From contig JBFWMP010000013.1 of assembly GCA_050251575.1 (NCBI GenBank), positions 1 to 34,228 on the forward strand: a stretch of DNA of 34,228 bases, given 5' to 3'. This document shows, one piece after another, positions 15,580 through 22,844 of the stretch; position 1 is the stretch's first letter; each line of letters opens with the position of its first letter. The DNA comes from X23 sp050251575 (lineage in GTDB: Bacteria > Bacillota > Clostridia > SK-Y3). The position numbers were made by a program, and so were the translations under genes. The notes beneath the pieces were generated by a model, which searched no databases, was not told the origin of the DNA, and saw only the letters and a list, made by a program, of their open reading frames with translations.

Positions 15580-16911
15580 TTATTTTGCTGCTTGTGCACG
15601 TTTTTTTGCGATAATTGCTTGTTTCGCTCCTCTAATAGACTGTACAAGATGTCTCTTAGACGGACATACAAAAGAACAGCTTCCACATTCTATACAATCC
15701 AATGCATTATATTCTTCTGCTTTATCTAATACATTGTTCGCTGAATATGCACCTAGATAAATCGGAAGCAAATTCATCGGACATGCTCCCACACATTTAC
15801 CACAACGGATGCATGGGCTTTCAGGCTTCAACTGTATCTCTTTCTCAGTAAATGCCAATAACCCTGACGTGCCTTTTACCACGGGCACATCTATAGTAAA
15901 CTGTGCAATACCCATCATTGGGCCGCCCATAACAATCTTAACCGGATCTACCACAAATCCCCCGGACTTTTCAAATAAAACTCTAAAAGGTGTTCCGATT
16001 CTTACAGCATAGTTTCTTGGTTCCTTTACAGCCAATCCGGATACAGTAACAATACGTCGTATTAACGGCATCCCTGTTTTAATGGCCCGAGCAATCGCTG
16101 TACAGGTATCGATATTATTTACAACCGCACCTACATCTGCTGGAAGACCTCCGGAAGGAACTTCTCTTCCGGTAACTACCTTTATTAATTGTTTTTCAGC
16201 TCCCTGAGGATACTTTGTTTTCAACACAACTACTTCAATACCTGTTTCTTTAGCAGCATATTCCTTCATGATTTTAACTGCATCCATCTTATTCTCTTCA
16301 ATACCGATATATCCTTTATTTAGACTAAAAACTTTCATAATCGCTTTTAACCCTAAAACAACTTCTTCCGGCGTTTCGAGCATAACTCTATGGTCTGAAG
16401 TCAAATATGGTTCGCATTCTGCGCCATTGATAATCACATAGTCAATCTTTTTATCCGGTGGCGGAGATAATTTTACATGTGTAGGAAATCCTGCACCACC
16501 CATACCTACAATACCAGCCTCACGGACTATTTCGATAATCTGTTTTGGTTCGAGTATTGAAAGATCACCTTTAGGCACTACGCTTTCATGAACTGTATCC
16601 TTACCGTCATTCTCAATAACAATAGCCATTACCTTTGAGCCATTAGGATGTAAAATAGACTCAATAGCTACCACTTTGCCTGATACACTTGAGTGAATAG
16701 GAGCACTAACAAAAGCCTTTGAATCAGCTATCTTTTGTCCCATCTTTACTTCATCCCCAATTGCAACCAATGGATCACATGGTGCACCAATGTGCTGTAC
16801 TACTGGGAAATAAAGTTTCTCAGGTGCCGGCAGATTTATGATAGAAATTTTTTCTGTATGATGCTTATTGTCATGAGGATGAATACCACCTTTAAATGTT
16901 AAAGCTTTCAT
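15580..16911 (-). CDS. rnfC: Rnf complex subunit RnfC
   Basis: Peripheral cytoplasmic subunit holding FMN, two [4Fe-4S] clusters and the NAD+ site; it passes electrons to NAD+. It has 443 residues. The N-terminus has FKGGIHPHDNKHHTEK, where the family has GGxHPxxxK. The nucleotide/FMN region shows GMGGAGFPTHVKL (136-148) and NGAECEPYLTSDHR (162-175). A SLBB-like region follows, and C-terminal CIRCGKCVGACP and CIECGSCSFVCP bind the two clusters. The lysine-rich tail ends KKRAQAAK. It is the first gene of rnfCDGEAB and has its own predicted promoter. Its stop codon lies at the edge of the heptamer array. Confidence 0.95.
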   Translation of the reverse strand: MKALTFKGGIHPHDNKHHTEKISIINLPAPEKLYFPVVQHIGAPCDPLVAIGDEVKMGQKIADSKAFVSAPIHSSVSGKVVAIESILHPNGSKVMAIVIENDGKDTVHESVVPKGDLSILEPKQIIEIVREAGIVGMGGAGFPTHVKLSPPPDKKIDYVIINGAECEPYLTSDHRVMLETPEEVVLGLKAIMKVFSLNKGYIGIEENKMDAVKIMKEYAAKETGIEVVVLKTKYPQGAEKQLIKVVTGREVPSGGLPADVGAVVNNIDTCTAIARAIKTGMPLIRRIVTVSGLAVKEPRNYAVRIGTPFRVLFEKSGGFVVDPVKIVMGGPMMGIAQFTIDVPVVKGTSGLLAFTEKEIQLKPESPCIRCGKCVGACPMNLLPIYLGAYSANNVLDKAEEYNALDCIECGSCSFVCPSKRHLVQSIRGAKQAIIAKKRAQAAK

Positions 16912-16947
16912 CTAAACCTCACCTCTTTCATTATCTATAACATAAAT

Positions 16948-16976
16948 ATTATACAATGAATGTATACAAAATACAA
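16948..16976 (-). promoter_or_regulatory. Predicted promoter of the rnf operon
   Basis: A perfect TATAAT (16953-16948) with TTGTAT (16976-16971) 17 bases upstream. It lies 37 bases before the rnfC ATG, which has a GAGGTGAGG ribosome site. Confidence 0.6.
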
Positions 16977-17051
16977 ATTAATTAAATTATTAACAAATTC
17001 TCATCTAAAGTAACTATTAGCTGATGGGTAGTGAGTTGTAGGCGGGCAGCA

Positions 17052-17097
17052 ATACTAAATAGGCTGCAGGCAATATTGCCTGCAGCCTATTTAGTAT
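17052..17097. terminator. Perfect 46-base palindrome between the 302-residue gene and rnfC
   Basis: Both 23-base arms are perfectly complementary with no loop bases (centre between 17074 and 17075, AAT|ATT), and the core is GGCTGCAGGC. It begins about 40 bases past the stop of the 302-residue gene on the minus strand and could end that transcript. No strong T-run follows, so a palindromic repeat or protein-binding site is also possible. Confidence 0.6.
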
Positions 17098-17137
17098 ACA
17101 GAAAAGCTTATAAAAAATCAAAGGAAATCATTACTAC

Positions 17138-18046
17138 TTACTGAAGATTACTTGTCATCTTTTCTTTAATAATTGGAGTGATTTGATATATGCGATCAAT
17201 TGCTTTACTCATTTGCCCTACACTAAGGTCTTCCATGTTTATGCCCCTATAACCCATTTCTTCCATAATTAGACCGATCACTCTGTTGTTTTCTGCATCC
17301 AAGCCTGCATTTCTAATTTTAGATTTAAAAAAACTAAGTTGTTTATCTGATGCTTTTCTTATCTGCACTAAATCTTCTTTATTTTGTCTTTCTTGATTAC
17401 TCTCTCTGATTTTTTCTTGTACTTCTTCAAATTCTTCATCTAACAATGCAGCTTCACCAGGATGCAGCCAATCATTTTCTCCCATTAACTTTCTAATAAC
17501 CCTATCACAAGCTCCTGTTATGGTCTTTTCCAAACCAAATTCCTTATCCTCCACTAATGCCTTACCTATTTCAAACCTTTCCCATTCTGTTAAAAACAAG
17601 TCGGGATTTAACTTTAACTTTGGTCTTCCTTCTTCCCATATGATTTTGCCTTTTTCATCCCGTACAATATTCTTTTGTTCAATCTTTTTCGCTATATATT
17701 TTTGATAACGATTATAATAATCAATCTGCTTACCATCAACAAACATCTGACCGGTCTTTAATAATTTCCCTTTTACCTTCGCAATAAAAGTCGAAAGCTC
17801 GACCACCCCAATACCAGGAAAATCTGCATTATTTTCTTTTAACGTCACCACTTGTATGTCTTCGATGGAAATTCCCTTTTCCTTTGCCTTTTTAAACAAT
17901 CCTTCTGCCTTATACCTTAATTCGCCCTGAGTTCCTACATAAAAATCCTTTTCTTTATTATAGATAACTTCATTATTATCAATATTATTTATAAGCGATA
18001 AATCCTCAGCCTCTTCTGTTTGAATCAAAATTTCATTTTCTTCCAT
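17138..18046 (-). CDS. Unidentified 302-residue protein
   Basis: I do not recognise the family. There is no signal peptide or membrane segment. The N-terminus is acidic (residues 1-25). A mixed region follows (about 30-120) with PGIGVVELSTFIAKVKGKLL and DGKQIDYYNRYQKYIAKKI, then EKTITGACDRVIRKLMGENDW (about 172-192, highly specific-looking), then a charged, probably helical stretch. The C-terminus begins ASDKQLSFFKSKIRNAGLD and ends with a helix DLSVGQMSKAIDRIYQI. A C-terminal 'S-x-K-Q-x-x-F-I' plus 'LSxxxASxxID' layout is common in phage-type single-strand annealing and recombination proteins. That hint is weak, and I would not assign a function. The ATG at 18046 follows a GGAGG ribosome site. 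It is divergent from the mecA-like gene. Confidence 0.75.
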   Translation of the reverse strand: MEENEILIQTEEAEDLSLINNIDNNEVIYNKEKDFYVGTQGELRYKAEGLFKKAKEKGISIEDIQVVTLKENNADFPGIGVVELSTFIAKVKGKLLKTGQMFVDGKQIDYYNRYQKYIAKKIEQKNIVRDEKGKIIWEEGRPKLKLNPDLFLTEWERFEIGKALVEDKEFGLEKTITGACDRVIRKLMGENDWLHPGEAALLDEEFEEVQEKIRESNQERQNKEDLVQIRKASDKQLSFFKSKIRNAGLDAENNRVIGLIMEEMGYRGINMEDLSVGQMSKAIDRIYQITPIIKEKMTSNLQ

Positions 18047-18205
18047 AACAATTCCTCCATTATCTTAGCAGGGAGCTTTTTTATTCTTATATTTATTTTT
18101 CACATAAAGTAGTATAAATACTATTCCTTATAGTGTTATATATACATAATATCTCCTTTATCAGTAAACTTTTTATGTATATATAAGTTTTACAGAATTT
18201 TATAC

Positions 18206-18234
18206 TTCTCAAATAGTCACTTGAACAGTATAAT
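18206..18234 (+). promoter_or_regulatory. Predicted promoter of the mecA-like gene
   Basis: A perfect TATAAT (18229-18234) with TTCTCA (18206-18211), 4 of 6 to consensus, and a 17-base spacer, about 40 bases upstream of the ATG. Confidence 0.55.
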
Positions 18235-18276
18235 AGATATAAAGACAGTAAAAATAGTAAAGTGGTGGTGAATATT

Positions 18277-18909
18277 ATGAAGATAGAAAGAGTAAGCCAC
18301 AATAAAATTAAAGTAATTCTTTCCATTGATGATTTGGAAGAATGGAATATTGATATTGACAATCTTTCTTATAACTCTCCCGAAACCCAAGAAATGTTTT
18401 GGAATATGATGAAAAAAGCCGAACTTGAAGCAGGCTTTTATGTTGACGATTCCCAACTTATTATCGAAGCAATGTCTCTCCAGTCAGAAGGTTTTGTAAT
18501 TATGGTAACCAGGGTTGATGAAAATGATGATTTTGAATCCATTCATAAATATATTAAAAGCAGATTTAAGAAATCTGAACTTCGGGTAAAAAGAAGAAGT
18601 AAAAAAATCAGTTCAAGCTTGATGATCTATATATTTTCGGAATTTGAAGCTATCTGTTCCGTAAGCTCCCGACTTTTAGATATTTATTCAGGAGAAAGTA
18701 CCCTTTATAAATACAAGGACTACTACTATCTTGCCCTCACAAGAAACTGCACAGTCAATAGCTTACCGGAAACAGTGGAAGCAATTCTTAGTGAATACGG
18801 ACGCAAACTACCTCGCTCTTCCATACAGGAAGGATTTCTGAATGAACATGCAGTTAAAATGATTGAAAATAATGCGATAGACATATTACAAGAATACTTT
18901 AATAACTAA
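18277..18909 (+). CDS. mecA: MecA-family adaptor protein
   Basis: MecA proteins bring substrates to the ClpC/ClpP protease; in Bacillus subtilis the main one is the competence regulator ComK. It has 210 residues from the ATG at 18277. Three GTG codons precede it in frame, but they form the G-rich ribosome site (GTGGTGGTGA). The N-terminus MKIERVSHNKIKVILSIDDLEEW is the family opening. A charged linker (about 85-120, RFKKSELRVKRRSKK) separates it from the C-terminal ClpC-binding domain with FSEFEAICSVSSRLLD and a STLYKYKDYYYLAL strand. The target here is unknown. The gene is monocistronic, and one of only two complete plus-strand genes in the window. Confidence 0.88.
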   Translation: MKIERVSHNKIKVILSIDDLEEWNIDIDNLSYNSPETQEMFWNMMKKAELEAGFYVDDSQLIIEAMSLQSEGFVIMVTRVDENDDFESIHKYIKSRFKKSELRVKRRSKKISSSLMIYIFSEFEAICSVSSRLLDIYSGESTLYKYKDYYYLALTRNCTVNSLPETVEAILSEYGRKLPRSSIQEGFLNEHAVKMIENNAIDILQEYFNN

Positions 18910-18912
18910 GAG

Positions 18913-18970
18913 TGACAAAGGGACGGGGTTGCTGACATAAGTTTGTGTCAGCAACCCCGTCCCTTTGTCA
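18913..18970. repeat. Perfect 25-base-pair hairpin after the mecA-like gene
   Basis: The arms at 18913-18937 and 18946-18970 are exact reverse complements around an 8-base loop (TAAGTTTG). Each arm is GC-rich in the middle (GGGACGGGG) in an AT-rich background. It starts 3 bases past the mecA-like stop. It may end that transcript, but there is no clean T-run. The base composition suggests a mobile palindromic repeat rather than an ordinary terminator. Confidence 0.75.
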
Positions 18971-19042
18971 TATTATATTTTAATGCATATTACCTGACTA
19001 TTTTTTTAATACTAATATGGAAAGTAAGTGGAGGTGATTTAA

Positions 19043-19303
19043 TTGGGCAAAAAAATAGCTATTGAACCTGCATTAACTCCTGTTAGGGAATATCTGAACG
19101 ACAAAGGTTATAACGTAGTAAATCTTACTCATGGAATGAGAAAAGACTCTACTGATTACAAACAATTTGATGCAATTATCGTAACCGGTATGAGTGATGA
19201 CTTTGCCGGAATGGAAGATACTAAAACTGATGCAGTTGTCATAGATGCTTCGGGGCTTACCCCTGCAGAAGTTGAAAATCAAATTAAAACGAGAACAAAG
19301 TGA
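19043..19303 (+). CDS. UPF0180 (YkuS-like) family protein
   Basis: It has 86 residues, the normal size of this small conserved family of unknown function. The sequence starts GKKIAIEPALTPVREYLNDKG and contains FDAIIVTGMSDDFAGMEDT and VIDASGLTPAEVE, which read as the Rossmann-like alternating strands and helices of the family (Bacillus subtilis YkuS). The start is TTG at 19043, 8 bases after GGAGGTGA. The stop lies inside the terminator shared with mgsA. No role can be given from context. Confidence 0.85.
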   Translation: MGKKIAIEPALTPVREYLNDKGYNVVNLTHGMRKDSTDYKQFDAIIVTGMSDDFAGMEDTKTDAVVIDASGLTPAEVENQIKTRTK

Positions 19304-19346
19304 ATTAAAAAACAGTTCGGCATAGCCGAACTGTTTTTTAATTCAC
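19300..19346. terminator. Bidirectional terminator between the UPF0180 gene and mgsA
   Basis: Perfect 22-base arms (19300-19321 and 19325-19346) around an ATA loop, with AAAAAA and TTTTTT on either side of CAGTTCGGC/GCCGAACTG. It includes the stop codon of the plus-strand gene and ends 2 bases before the mgsA stop. Confidence 0.95.
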
Positions 19347-19348
19347 TC

Positions 19349-19756
19349 TTATTTATTCTTTGGATTAACAATATCTCTCCAATCAAGGTCGCCTCTGTCG
19401 AGTCCTCTTACCAAAATCTCGGCAGTCGCCACATTCGTTGCCAACGGTATATTGTGAACATCACATAATCTTAATAGTGCACTTACATCAGGCTCATGTG
19501 GCTGTGCTGTAAGTGGATCTCTAAAAAACAACACCAAATCAATCTCATTATATGCAACCCTTGCACCAATTTGTTGATCTCCTCCTTGAGGACCCGAAAG
19601 AAACCTGTGAACCTCTAAGCCCGTAGCTTCAATGATTAATCCTCCGGTTGTTCCGGTAGCGCAGAGACTATGTTTTGCTAATATTCCCTTATAAGCTATT
19701 GAAAATTGCACCATTAATTCCTTTTTCTTATCATGAGCAATCAACGCGATATTCAT
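19349..19756 (-). CDS. mgsA: Methylglyoxal synthase
   Basis: It converts dihydroxyacetone phosphate to methylglyoxal plus phosphate, a bypass of lower glycolysis when phosphate is short. It has 135 residues, normal size. Family motifs are IALIAHDKKK (H8 near the start), ATGTTGG (33-39), SGPQGGDQQIGARVA (54-68, with the catalytic aspartate D60) and QPHEPDV (H87, D90). The ATG at 19756 follows AGGAGG. It is 10 bases after rodA and is the last gene of the shape and division block. The pairing with rodA is common in Clostridia. Confidence 0.95.
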   Translation of the reverse strand: MNIALIAHDKKKELMVQFSIAYKGILAKHSLCATGTTGGLIIEATGLEVHRFLSGPQGGDQQIGARVAYNEIDLVLFFRDPLTAQPHEPDVSALLRLCDVHNIPLATNVATAEILVRGLDRGDLDWRDIVNPKNK

Positions 19757-19766
19757 ACTATTCCTC

Positions 19767-20888
19767 CTAGAAGTTAATCTTCTGCCTTCTCATCCCTACA
19801 TTCAATACTAATCCTATGGCTATCATATTTGTCAGCAACGAACTTCCTCCATAGCTAATAAATGGAAGCGGAATACCGGTAACAGGTGCTAATCCTATAG
19901 TCATCCCGATATTAATTAATAAATGAAAAAACATCATTGCTGTAATCCCTATGATAATATAAGAACCAAAACTTTCCTTAGCAACAGTAGCTAAATATAA
20001 AAATCTTAATAAAAGTATGATAAACAAAACAATTACAATACTAGACCAAATAAACCCTAATTCTTCCCCAATCACTGAAAAAATAAAATCTGTCTGCTGT
20101 TCCGGAAGATAACCTAATTGTGTCTGTGTACCGTGAAATAATCCTTTTCCATACAATTGTCCGGAACCTATCGCAATCTTCGATTGAATTACATGATACC
20201 CCCGTCCGAGTGGATCCCTGTTAGGATCCCAAAAGACCAAAAGTCTTTCCCTTTGATAATCCTTCATAACAAAGAAAAATAACAAAGGCAATACAACCGC
20301 AGAAGCACTGAATGCTGCAACAATATATTTGTAGCTGATACCGGAGACAAAGAGCATGACAACCATAATGCCTATAAATACTCCTGCTGTTCCCCAATCA
20401 GGCTGTCTCATGATAAGAAGAATAGGTAACAGCATATGCATAATCAGCATAAATAAATTTTTTGTCTTATTGATATCTTCCGAATCCTCTTCTTTCACTT
20501 TTTCTATATGCTTGGCAAAAGTGATGATGATAATGATTTTAACAAATTCCGCCGGCTGAAGCAAAGAAATCTTAAGATCAAACCAGCTTCTGGCTCCATT
20601 TCTAACCACACCAATCCCTGGAATAAGTACCGCAATCAAGAGCACAAGACCAAAGATATACATATAGGTTGAAAAATTCCCATAAGTGCTATAATCAATA
20701 CTAATCACTGCACCCATTGCCACCAAACCAATAATGAACCATAATATTTGCCTTTCGACAGCCCCAAAATCGCCTGTTTCATGGACATGTGTAGCACTGC
20801 TGATAGCAATAATCCCTATTGATACTAATATCAATACGATAATGATTGTAACTGTATCAAAATTTTTAAATAACTTCTTATCAAACAT
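19767..20888 (-). CDS. rodA: RodA, SEDS peptidoglycan glycosyltransferase of the elongasome
   Basis: It polymerises glycan strands from lipid II for side-wall growth, together with PBP2. It has 373 residues and about ten membrane segments. The family patterns RNGARSWFDL and ILLLRFLYLA are visible, as is the C-terminal signature GIPLPFISYGGSSLLTNM. RodA rather than FtsW is favoured by the mre, PBP2 and min neighbourhood and by the compact size. The ATG at 20888 follows GGTGA. It is 18 bases after minE. Confidence 0.93.
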   Translation of the reverse strand: MFDKKLFKNFDTVTIIIVLILVSIGIIAISSATHVHETGDFGAVERQILWFIIGLVAMGAVISIDYSTYGNFSTYMYIFGLVLLIAVLIPGIGVVRNGARSWFDLKISLLQPAEFVKIIIIITFAKHIEKVKEEDSEDINKTKNLFMLIMHMLLPILLIMRQPDWGTAGVFIGIMVVMLFVSGISYKYIVAAFSASAVVLPLLFFFVMKDYQRERLLVFWDPNRDPLGRGYHVIQSKIAIGSGQLYGKGLFHGTQTQLGYLPEQQTDFIFSVIGEELGFIWSSIVIVLFIILLLRFLYLATVAKESFGSYIIIGITAMMFFHLLINIGMTIGLAPVTGIPLPFISYGGSSLLTNMIAIGLVLNVGMRRQKINF

Positions 20889-20906
20889 CTTTTCACCAAA
20901 AACCTT

Positions 20907-21188
20907 TTATTTTCCTACATTCTTCATATTTCTAATAGGTATATTTGCAATAAGCGCAGGAACCATTCTATCGCCGTCCTCACCTTTTGTACGCGTCAAT
21001 TGAATATCCAATTCATCATCCTGGATTTCTATGTAATTTGATATAACCTTCATGATATCACTTTTCAGCATCTCAAGAAACTGCGGGGAAACATTGGCCC
21101 TATCGTGTATAAGTACTAGCTTTAGCCTGTCTCTCGCTATATCCTTTGAGCTGCTGCCACGACTGAACAACTTCATCATATCAAACAT
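20907..21188 (-). CDS. minE: Cell division topological specificity factor MinE
   Basis: It stimulates the MinD ATPase and drives oscillation of the MinCD division inhibitor. It has 93 residues. The N-terminus MFDMMKLFSRG is the membrane-targeting and anti-MinCD part, with KDIARDRLKLVLIHDRA (about 15-31) in the MinD-contact helix. DDELDIQLTRTKGEDGDRMVPALIANIPI (56-84) is the topological specificity domain. The ATG at 21188 lies 7 bases beyond a GGGGGAG. Its presence with minCD shows a full E. coli-type Min system, found in many clostridia, rather than DivIVA-MinJ only. Confidence 0.93.
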   Translation of the reverse strand: MFDMMKLFSRGSSSKDIARDRLKLVLIHDRANVSPQFLEMLKSDIMKVISNYIEIQDDELDIQLTRTKGEDGDRMVPALIANIPIRNMKNVGK

Positions 21189-21204
21189 ATCCTCTCCCCC
21201 AATC

Positions 21205-22005
21205 CTAAACTCTCACACCAAATAGTTTTTTTAATTTATCCATAAATCCTTTGTCAATATCCAAATCCATAATTGGTATCTGTTCACCCATAAGTCTCTT
21301 TGTAATATTTCTATAAGCCTGTCCTGCTCTTGATTTCATATCACTTACTACAGGTTCACCCCTGTTGGTAGAGATAATAATATTTTCATCATCCGGCACT
21401 ACTCCAACCAAATCAATTGCCAAGATATCTATAATATCATCAATAGTCATCATGTCTCCCCTTTTGACCATATCAATTCTGAGCCTGTTTATAAGTAATA
21501 GGGGATTTCTAATCTCATGCGCTTCTAATAATCCGATAATTCTGTCTGCATCTCTGACCGCAGACACTTCAGGAGTTGTTACAACAACTGCTTTGTCTGC
21601 TCCTGCAATTGCATTCTTAAATCCTTGCTCAATACCGGCAGGACAATCTATCAACACATAGTCGAATTCTTCTTTTAATTCATTGCATAAGTTTAACATT
21701 TGCTCAGGATTAACTGCACCTTTGTCTTTGGTTTGCGCTGCCGGAAGAAGAAACAAACCGTCATACCTCTTATCTTTTATCAGTGCTTGCTTTAATCTGC
21801 ATGTTCCTTCCACTACATTTACGAGATCATAGACTATTCTATTTTCTAATCCCATTACTACATCAAGATTCCTCAATCCTATATCGGTATCAACCAATAC
21901 AACCTTTTGCCCCATCAAGGCTAAACCTGTACCTAAATTTGCAGTACTTGTAGTCTTACCAACGCCGCCTTTTCCTGACGTGATTACAATAACTTCACCC
22001 ATCAT
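21205..22005 (-). CDS. minD: Septum site-determining ATPase MinD
   Basis: A membrane-binding ParA-family ATPase that recruits MinC and is controlled by MinE. The deviant Walker A motif GKGGVGKTTSTANLG is near the N-terminus, with VVLVDTDIGLRNLDVVMGLE (switch region) and YVLIDCPAGIEQGF after it. The amphipathic membrane tail is DKGFMDKLKKLFGVRV. The frame is open from TTG at 22017, but the ATG codons at 22005 and 22002 follow GGGGGAA at the right distance and match the family N-terminus MGEVIVITSGKGG. I use 22005; 22002 is equally possible. Confidence 0.95.
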   Translation of the reverse strand: MMGEVIVITSGKGGVGKTTSTANLGTGLALMGQKVVLVDTDIGLRNLDVVMGLENRIVYDLVNVVEGTCRLKQALIKDKRYDGLFLLPAAQTKDKGAVNPEQMLNLCNELKEEFDYVLIDCPAGIEQGFKNAIAGADKAVVVTTPEVSAVRDADRIIGLLEAHEIRNPLLLINRLRIDMVKRGDMMTIDDIIDILAIDLVGVVPDDENIIISTNRGEPVVSDMKSRAGQAYRNITKRLMGEQIPIMDLDIDKGFMDKLKKLFGVRV

Positions 22006-22087
22006 TAGTTCCCCCAATGCCTAAAATTTACACTTAATAACGTATCAAGAAATATAATTAAAATGAATAAGGTATCTAAATTCTCCC

Positions 22088-22115
22088 CACTATTCACTCC
22101 GCACTCCTCACTAAT
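22088..22115. repeat. Heptamer array CACTNNN x4 between minC and minD
   Basis: Four successive 7-base units, each starting CACT (CACTATT, CACTCCG, CACTCCT and CACTAAT), with an exact period of 7. It lies in the 170-base spacer downstream of minC. Confidence 0.7.
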
Positions 22116-22175
22116 ATTGTCATTTATACTATAACATAACAAATCTTATGCGTCTATACAACTTTTTACCTATAA

Positions 22176-22826
22176 TTATTTTTCGACACTTTTCTTAGGC
22201 AAGTAGGCATCTATGTATATCATGTCATCCTTTACATATGCAATTTCCGGTACAAATCCGTGTTTATTCTCTTCATCATCGGGAGAACGCGTGATGATAT
22301 CGGCAATCCTCAGCTGTGTCGGATGAAGATTTAACGCTGCTACAATGGAATATCTATTGCCAAAGCATCCTGCATGCACAATACCTCTGAGCGAACCCAT
22401 CACGATAACATTCCCACCTGCTGCGATTTCTGCTCCTGGGTTTATATCTCCAAATATGACAAGGCTCTCTTCAGCAGTTAACCGCTGTCCTGATCTGATA
22501 GTCCCTCTATGAAACTTTGCTAAGCCTTCACTAATTTCACAGAAATCGTAGAAGCCTTGTCTGTTATCTGAATCAATAACATTATAAGTAATATGCATGT
22601 CATTTCCGATAGTTTCTTTTAATACTTCTGTAATTTGTTGCTGTTCTGATTCATCTAAAATCCGTCCGGTGAAAGAAATGTTTAGCTTTGCTCCTGCGAA
22701 GAATGATGAAGAGTCCACTAGTTTCTGTTTCATTCTCTCTATGATCTCTGCGATAGATAAACCAGTGTCTAAAATTACAGTTATTCCATTCTTACTTCCT
22801 TTAAAAACAACAAGCTCTTGACTCAC
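22176..22826 (-). CDS. minC: Septum site-determining protein MinC
   Basis: It inhibits FtsZ polymerisation and binds MinD. It has 216 residues from the GTG at 22826, which follows AAGGAG by 8 bases; the in-frame GTG at 22835 is inside that ribosome site and is less likely. The N-terminal domain (about 1-100) is the FtsZ-binding half. The C-terminal beta-helix carries HRGTIRSGQRL, SLVIFGDINPGAEIAAGGN and VMGSLRGIVHAG, the MinD-binding signature. It begins 18 bases after the PBP2 stop. Confidence 0.93.
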   Translation of the reverse strand: MSQELVVFKGSKNGITVILDTGLSIAEIIERMKQKLVDSSSFFAGAKLNISFTGRILDESEQQQITEVLKETIGNDMHITYNVIDSDNRQGFYDFCEISEGLAKFHRGTIRSGQRLTAEESLVIFGDINPGAEIAAGGNVIVMGSLRGIVHAGCFGNRYSIVAALNLHPTQLRIADIITRSPDDEENKHGFVPEIAYVKDDMIYIDAYLPKKSVEK

Positions 22827-22844
22827 AAAACACACTCCTTAATA

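Noticed and set aside
18136..18147. Three-codon frame (ATG-TAT-ATA-stop) on the minus strand preceded by AAAGGAG
   Set aside because: It has a good ribosome site, but no attenuator or regulated partner can be seen. AT-rich sequence of this kind easily produces such a pattern by chance.
18093..18456. Two minus-strand frames of 79-89 codons around 18093-18456
   Set aside because: They overlap the mecA-like gene or its AT-rich upstream spacer, and show composition typical of non-coding AT-rich DNA.
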